Positions 57,526-64,000 of a stretch of DNA of 64,000 nucleotides are shown here, piece after piece. The stretch covers positions 9,145,534-9,209,533 of the forward strand of contig NC_081331.1 in assembly GCF_022539665.2 (NCBI RefSeq), given 5' to 3'. The DNA comes from Daphnia carinata (Eukaryota > Arthropoda > Branchiopoda > Diplostraca > Daphniidae). The notes below the pieces were generated by a model. It was given only the letters and a program-made list of their open reading frames with translations, was not told where the DNA came from and did not search any database. Every line of letters begins with the position of its first letter. The first letter of the stretch is position 1. The position numbers and the translations under genes were made by a program.

Positions 57526-58996
57526 CTTTAATATAGACACTCTAGTCAGCTAAAAATAAATATAAATCCAACTAACTGAACCAGATATTAATTATTTTAA
57601 GTTTCTTCACTGTATGTTCTTTTTTCTGTTCTAAACTAACTGCACTAATCTGGTAGTTTGGAATGAAAGAAAAATGGAATTTTTGGGTGTAAATTTAAAT
57701 TCTCAACGGCTGACAGAAGGACAGAATACAAACGCGAGAGAATTCAAATGCGCCGAATATTAATTCCTAGTACAAAAGAAAGCCACCAGGTGGCAAAACA
57801 GCTGGTCTTCCTACTGAACTCATTAAAGTGCTCTTCTCGATGAATCGTGATTCCAGCTTGGAACTACCTCTAAAACCGGTAAGAAAAGTTCATCGCTGAT
57901 GAAATATAAATAGATAATGTATTCAAGAACTTCAGTTGTGAATCAGAGTGTATAGTTGTATCGGATTATGGGTGTTCGTTTTCGTCTGCAGTGCTCGATA
58001 GTGCGCAAGCTCAGTGAAAGAAGAATGGCGGCCATTTGCCAGAGGGTGATAAATTCTGATTGTTGGGGACCTTTGAACGTTAGCGCCAAAGCAGTTGAAA
58101 TTTGAAATCTTGTTCCTCAAACTATTGCATTTCTTTATCATGAATAGGGGTATTAGTAAAATGAAGCTTAACAAATTAAACAATCATTGGATGAAGGCGG
58201 CATGACTAAAAGCCATCCAACTTTTTGTGTGCACCATTTGTCCACCCGTACAAACGAACACATCTGGCAACTTGCTTGCTATTTCTGTATCGGCCCCGTT
58301 TCTATATATAAACGCATTCGGCCGCCTCTAAATTTCTTACACGTATGCCGTAAACGTCTTGCCCTTTTAAACATTACATCATCGTCAACAAAATCAAGTC
58401 CCCCCATTTAAAATGATTAAATACGGTAAGTAGTGTTTGTGTCTATCAGTAAATCGTGAATAAATCAGATGGTGTTTGAAATGAAATGCCAGACAAATAT
58501 TTAGAAAGGGTATGCCTGTATCCCCTTGTCAGATTGACGACTCCGCTCATCGGGTTCAAGCAGATGACTGATGTAAATTTTGTTTAAATCAAGTTTTCCC
58601 ATCAAAAGAACTCTGGGAAATGGAACTTTACTTGTGAACAGCTTTCATGCAAACATAGGTTTCTACTCGTCATTGATTTGAATAGAACACAGCCATAAAA
58701 ACCGGTTTTATATGATTACAGAAGTTGCTTATTTAAATTTCCCATCTTTTCTGCACAAGGGACGAAAGCGAAAATTGCCTGTCGCGTAATTTGGCCCTCT
58801 AGCGAAAGTTATAACAGAGTAGGGTGGAAGAACGAATGGAAAGCCCTTGTTTGAGAGCACGATAGGACGCTATCGAAGCCCGGACCGTGAGTAGCAAAGA
58901 TGGCCGATGAGGGAGGGGTTGGTAGCTTGGCGATCGATCGAGGCCCGTTCACTGTCGAGTGAGGGGTGGAGGCGGGTGGACGAATTAAAGGGAACG

Positions 58997-58999
<3 letters not shown>
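57526..58999. other. Intergenic region between STIL-like and NRF1-like genes
   Basis: It holds the STIL-like promoter just above 57,525. A possible first exon, ATGATTAAATACG followed by GTAAGTAGTG at about 58,412, lacks a recognisable partner exon. The start of the NRF1-like gene's 5' region probably lies to the right of 58,800. No other gene is supported. Confidence 0.4.

Positions 59000-59032
<33 letters not shown>
59000..59032. repeat. (GA)n microsatellite
   Basis: About 16 perfect GA dinucleotides. In Drosophila, GAGA tracts near promoters bind GAGA factor; here that is only a possibility. Confidence 0.85.
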
Positions 59033-59033
<1 letters not shown>

Positions 59034-61051
59034 GGAATAACGTACGAGTCGGAAAGGAGTTTCGCCGAGTTTCATGTTTAACAGGGTACGACGAGTGTCA
59101 GAGGTTTGTTCGATAGCTTCTTGTAAAGTTCAATTAGCGCCGATGAAAATTCATCACACCCGTTTGCGAAGGTAAAAAAGATGTGCGATCAAACTCGACT
59201 ATCTCATCCGCTAACGAACAGCACATTGGCCAAGATTTTCACCGTCGGTCCCAGCCGTGGGTTCGTGCGCTTGTTTTTTTTTTTTTTGTTTTGCCTTTTT
59301 TCCCTTTGCCTCTGGTGCGCAAGTGTATACCGTAACGCCATCTCGTCCCGCGTTTAGTCTGGCCTATACTATACCATGTGCAAGATCAAGAAAGGTTTTT
59401 TTTTTTTAATTCTGCTTTATGTTGTTATTTTTCGTTTCTTTGGGGGGAGGGGGAGGATGGCAAAAGGGTGAGCGGGAGGGGAACCGCTGTTGGTTGGTTG
59501 GTTGCATCGATAGTCGGACAGAAGAGAATCTCTTTGACGTTGGGGGTGAGGGAAAGTAAGGAGTGGAGGAGGGAGTTGGTGAAACTAACGCAGTCTCACT
59601 GGCGTCGTCGAGAGACTCACGCAGGTGCGAGCTCGTCGGCGGCGGACGCAGACGTAGTGGACCGAGTTGCGCTCGGACAAAAGCCGTGTCGTTTGCGCCG
59701 TCAACTCTATTCGATTACAGGTTTCCTCCTCTTTGCTTCTTCTGCTTCTTTGGTGCCATTTCGGCCTCCTTGTCGCACGTGTTTCGTTAGTTTACCCTCC
59801 CGTCCTCCTTCCCCCCTCCCCAAAAAGAAAAAGAAAATTGTCATTATGTCAAACGTTAAGATTCATTGGACTCTGCTGCCGAGCAGGGCCACTCACTTAT
59901 TTCAATCGCATTCAGTGAAACATGTAAGTCTTAAGGAGTGTAAGGTAGGAAAGTCCGTCAGGGTGTTTTCATTTTTGTCACTCCTCTTCACTTGTTACCG
60001 TTCGTCGTTTGTTTCGTACAATCCTTCGTTCGATGATCGCATCGATGCGTTCAATACGCCAGTCAACCCAACGAGAGGGGAAGAAAGGAAAAAGAAAACG
60101 TTAGCGTCGTGTTTATCGATCCAGCGAAGGGACCCGTCCCGGGCACGTCACGAGTACGCTCCGCGCCAAGCCCGACTTCTGACAGCGCCATCCCTTTAAG
60201 CTCTTGAACGATTTGCCTCGGGGGTGGGGTGTGGGGGGTTAGTTCGCATTTCCATCAGGAACCATATGATAGCTCCAGGGCACTTGTCCCTTTAAAAAAA
60301 AAGCATTTTTTTTTTTTTTTGTTGTCTCCTTTTTGTCCCGATCCGTGCAAGAGTGGGGTGGTAAATGGGGAGGGAGAAAGGCCGCCGATGAAAAGCAGGA
60401 GGTGTTTGGTTGCGCCATTGTATACGTCCTCGTTTCCAAGGCGACCGTATTGATATTTTCCTCCTCCTACACGGAACGGGTGCGGGTGGGTGAGTTGCGA
60501 GGGTAGAGAAAGGGGGTCGCCCTTCTACTTTCCATAAGTTTTGTCATCATTTTTTTTTTCGGGTCGAAGAAGAGTTTTTACAGGGCTACAACCTATCCTT
60601 TGAATAATTGTATTTTTTTATTGATAAAGGAAGGGGAGCAGGGGGGAGGGAGGAAGAGATCCTATCGACCTAAAAAAAAAAAGAAATTCCACATCGTCGA
60701 TGTACAAGTCAGTTCTAAGTTTGGAGATTGTTTGTTTTGTTTGCTCCGTGTTGACAGTTAATCCGTTTGAGCCGAAAGATCGTCCTCACTGGCCAAATAG
60801 ATCATCTTCTTCGTTGTTTTATCCAGCGCCATTGGAGCATAACACACATTTTTTTCTTAGTAGACAAAACTGAAACATTTGTTTGGATGCTCGACTCCGT
60901 GTTTATTTAGGTTTTTTTTTTGTTTTGTTTTTTTCGTGTATTCTCTTTAGTTTTACCAAGTGATTTGCGCCCATCATCTTCCTTCTGGATCAACAAGACG
61001 TCCGTGTGTGTCATCGACAACATACTGGCCATAGCCAATTGAACCGCCTAG
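59033..61051 (+). other. Presumed 5' untranslated/promoter region of the NRF1-like gene
   Basis: Rich in poly-T and GC-mixed stretches. Long open frames such as 59,378-60,199 have low-complexity composition and no family resemblance. A 5' non-coding exon and long first intron are likely, but I cannot fix the splice sites. Confidence 0.4.
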
Positions 61052-62497
61052 ATGGTGGTGAAAATGGCTACCAGTAACGGCGGAAGCCTGGCCGTACTGG
61101 CCGGCTCGGAAGCCGGAAACGGGAGTAGTAGTGCCGCAGATGTCGACGGAACAGACACGGCCGTCGAGGCGTGTTCTGGCGGGCGCATTGAAGACGATAT
61201 CGCCGATCATTCAGACGACGAACAAGGTGCCGATGCGGCCTCAGATGATTCAGATTCCATGGACTTTGACGATGATGACGACGATGACGGTTCCGATCTT
61301 ATGTCGAATACAACACTTGGCGACGACATCACCGCACAACTAGCCGCCGCAGGTAACAATTTTCTCATTTTCCGTATGATTTTTTGGGGATTTGTACGAT
61401 GATTCTATTGTTTGTTTTTTTCCGAACGGTCAGGCCCTGTTGGAATGGCGGCAGCCGCGGCAATCAACTCGTCGAAAAAGAGGAAGCGCCCACACTCTTT
61501 CGAGACGAATCCCTCCATTCGCCGACGGCAACAGACGAGACTACTCCGAAAACTCCGCCAGACGATTGACGAATATGCCACTCGAGTCGGACAGCAAGCC
61601 ATAGTCCTGATTGCCACACCAGGAAAGCCGCAGAACAATTTTCGCGTCTTTGGTGCCAAACCGTTAGAGGACGTCATCAAAAATGTTAAATCTACCGTCC
61701 TCCAAGTAAATTCTCATCCCGCAGACAAAGTCATCTCTCTCCGTGTAATCGTTTTACTGCAATCTGTGAATTGATTCCCACCTTCAGGATCTGGAAACGG
61801 CTTTGGCACATCATGCTCCACCTCCAGCTCAAGACGATCCGTCGCTTTACGAGCTACCTCCCCTAGTCATCGATGGCATCCCCACACCAGTCGAGAAAAT
61901 GACGCAAGCCCAACTGCGAGCTTTTATTCCACTGATGCTCAAGTTTTCCACCGGTAAGTGTCTTTCTTTTAATTTTCAGTTTCTAGACGTCAACGTTCGG
62001 CTAAGGAACATTCGTTATAGGCAGAGGAAAGCCGGGCTGGGGAAAGGAATCCACCCGGCCACCTTGGTGGCCAGGAGAGGTACCTTGGGCAAATGTCCGG
62101 ATGGATGCTCGCCCCGAAGACGATAAACAAAGAGTAGGATCATTTTTTCTTTTGTTCGCAAATTTGGCAAATGTTAAAATTTGATTCATTTGTTTTGGGG
62201 TTCGTGTACAGGTGTCATGGACGCACGCGTTGAGGCAAATTGTCATCAATTGTTACAAATACCATGGACGGGAAGATCTACTACCCGCCTTCTCTGAAGA
62301 TGCAACGGAAGAAACTAGTCGCCCTGCCAAAGTGATAAAAACAGAATCAGAAGCTGAGCAACAAGCCGAACGGAGCGCTGATGTTGCTGTTGTTCAACCA
62401 CAACAGCAGCAAGAGCAACAGCAGCATCAGCAACAACATCCACCAGCTCCACCACCTTCGTCTCAGCCAGCTCAACATCAGCAGCAGCAGCAGCAGC

Positions 62498-62531
<34 letters not shown>

Positions 62532-63792
62532 GCAGCAGCAGCAATCTGTACAGCAGTTGGTGCAGACGAATTCGGCACCCAGTGCCCAGTATGCGCCGAC
62601 CGTCGTTCAAACGATTAGCAATCCCGACGGGACAGTGTCCATCATACAGGTTGGTTTGACTCTGAAGATCACATCGCCTACCGATAATTGCTCAGTTGAT
62701 TATGCGTTATTTATTTTATTTTTTTCGGTTGCTTCCGAATTTTTCGCGTTGTGAATTAGTTAGAATCATTCCGTGTGGGTATTTATTATTTACTATTTAC
62801 TCTCTTAGTAATTATTATTATTATTTAATTTTTTTTTTATCCTTTTATTTATTTATTTATTTTTTCTTCTGTTATTGTTTTGGATAACTTTCATGTTTGT
62901 TTTTCTCGTTATGTTCATGCATTTAGTGGCAATGCTGATTATGTTCTCTTTTATGTTTCCAGTTTACCATCAGTAATGATTATGACGTTTATCTGGCCGT
63001 TTGGTTGTGGCATGGCGACTTGGGTCGTTCTATCGTTTATCAGTTTGAACTTGTTCTTATTGTTAGATACAGAACATTGGCAAGTGCGATTGGCCTTTGT
63101 TGATTGGTTGGTTTCTCAACTTTTATCATCATTTCTATAACGAAACTTTGCCAAGCGTTAATAGATCTGACACGAAACTCACTGATAATTCCATTCGATT
63201 ATTTCATGCAGGTCGATCCTCATTCATTCACTAATTCATTCTTCCAGGTTGATCCCAATAATCCCATCATCACATTACCTGATGGCACAACGGCCCAGGT
63301 GGTTGCCGCCCAAGGAGTGGCTACCGTCAATCAGTGCGAGGATGATGATACTGCTGGTCAGGATCAGCAGCAGCAACAGCAACAACAAACTGACCGTAAT
63401 CATCATCTCATGAACCCTAAACCCATGATTTGGCAGTTTGTACCCACTTCGCAAATAACGGGAGTCACATCTTCGGATGGCGTGACGACGCTCACCAATT
63501 CCGCCGATGGCACCACTGTCACCACCGTCGACTTGACAGCCGTCACCGAATCTACGATTGGTCAGGAAGGCCAACACCATATTCTTCTCACCGGTGAAGA
63601 CGGCCAAAGTAAGAGCCTCATTCTTATTTTGATTTATTTAGTTTTTGTTTTCTCTTGCGTTAATGACATTTTTGCGTCTTGTATTTCGTAGCGTATCCAG
63701 TCAGTGTCTCAGGAATGATCACCGTTCCCGCCATGTATCAGGCTATGGTTGCCAACATCGCACAGATGGGTCAATCAGATGCTTCTGTTCAG
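61052..63792 (+). CDS. ewg: NRF1/erect wing transcription factor, 5' coding exons (3' partial)
   Basis: Seven exons join in frame: 61,052-61,352, 61,434-61,705, 61,788-61,953, 62,021-62,133, 62,212-62,649, 63,248-63,608 and 63,692-63,792. The start ATG 61,052 directly follows an in-frame TAG. Exon 1 is acidic (a run of Asp around residues 80-90). Exons 2-5 form the NRF1 DNA-binding and dimerisation region: KKRKRPHSFETNPSIRRRQQ, RVGQQAIVLIATPGKPQNNF, GRGKPGWGKES, WANVRMDARPED and VSWTHALRQIVINCYKYHGR. Exon 5 also holds a polyglutamine tract. Exon 6 resembles the activation region, and exon 7 (YPVSVSGMITVPAMYQAMVA) is strongly conserved in the family. NRF1 binds GCGCATGCGC-type sites and activates nuclear genes for mitochondria and, in flies, neuronal and muscle genes. 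The gene continues past the right edge. Confidence 0.93.
62482..62547 (+). repeat. CAG/CAA polyglutamine tract in the NRF1-like gene
   Basis: About 22 glutamine codons, with CAG at both ends and a CAA run in the middle, inside exon 5. Mixed codons make slippage less likely than in a pure CAG run. Opposite-strand open frames here are artefacts of the repeat. Confidence 0.85.
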
Positions 63793-63866
63793 GTATACTG
63801 ATTGCAGCAGAATCGAAAAAAAAAAAAATCTTATTCCCCGCCATCCCTTTTGTCGTTTCTTGTGAT

Positions 63867-63897
<31 letters not shown>

Positions 63898-64000
63898 TTG
63901 TCACCAGTGAAAAGGAATGATATCAGCATGTTATTATTTTTTTTACTATCGTTTATTTTTTATTGGTGTTTTAATTTAATTTTTTTTTCTTTCTTTATTT

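Noticed and set aside
59378-60199. 273-residue open frame upstream of the NRF1-like gene
   Set aside because: Low-complexity composition, no family resemblance and crossing likely splice sites; it lies in the presumed 5' untranslated region.
62315-62610. Antisense open frames with Val, Ala or Leu runs
   Set aside because: Mirror of the polyglutamine exon of the NRF1-like gene.

Overview
The window is arthropod nuclear DNA. It most resembles a branchiopod crustacean such as Daphnia: genes have many short introns (about 60 to 110 bp) and encode arthropod-type orthologues, and the gene islands are separated by dense, mostly dead transposons. The species is my inference; no sequence search was run. 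I found no rRNA, tRNA or CRISPR.

Layout. 1-834 is the 3' end of a corkscrew/SHP2-type tyrosine phosphatase on +. About 2.9-7.0 kb holds a TIR element and two adjoining foldback elements. 7.0-16.5 kb is a decayed Ty3/gypsy-type LTR element (one LTR, gag, pol, env-like), with a CACTA-like DNA transposon inserted into its gag. 16.5-23 kb holds copies of an unclassified repeat carrying a long hairpin, and a Tc1/mariner-like non-autonomous element. 22,968-36,507 is a head-to-tail array of four Helitrons. One is a 9.4-kb copy with a nearly complete Rep-helicase on - (three stops, two frameshifts); the others are short derivatives filled with a 19-bp-type minisatellite. The array sits inside a copy of the hairpin repeat, so an empty-site comparison is possible within this window.

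37.4-54.6 kb is a graveyard of host genes with intron remnants: an Mtr4-like RNA helicase, a bystin-like ribosome biogenesis gene and a Dicer-like gene, all broken. A young 2.94-kb LTR element with matching 268-bp LTRs and an intact gag, but no pol, interrupts the Mtr4-like copy. Tyrosine-rich secreted protein remnants and a possible innexin fragment lie between. The one clearly intact gene here is a seven-exon CAP-superfamily secreted protein on - (47,210-48,559).

55.1-64 kb is the conserved gene island. A complete ISCA1-type iron-sulfur assembly gene (+) converges on a complete STIL/Ana2-type centriole gene (-). The 5' part of an NRF1/erect wing transcription factor gene (+) then runs off the right edge. 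These genes share no pathway. The unusual content is the transposon nesting and the cluster of dead RNA-processing gene copies.
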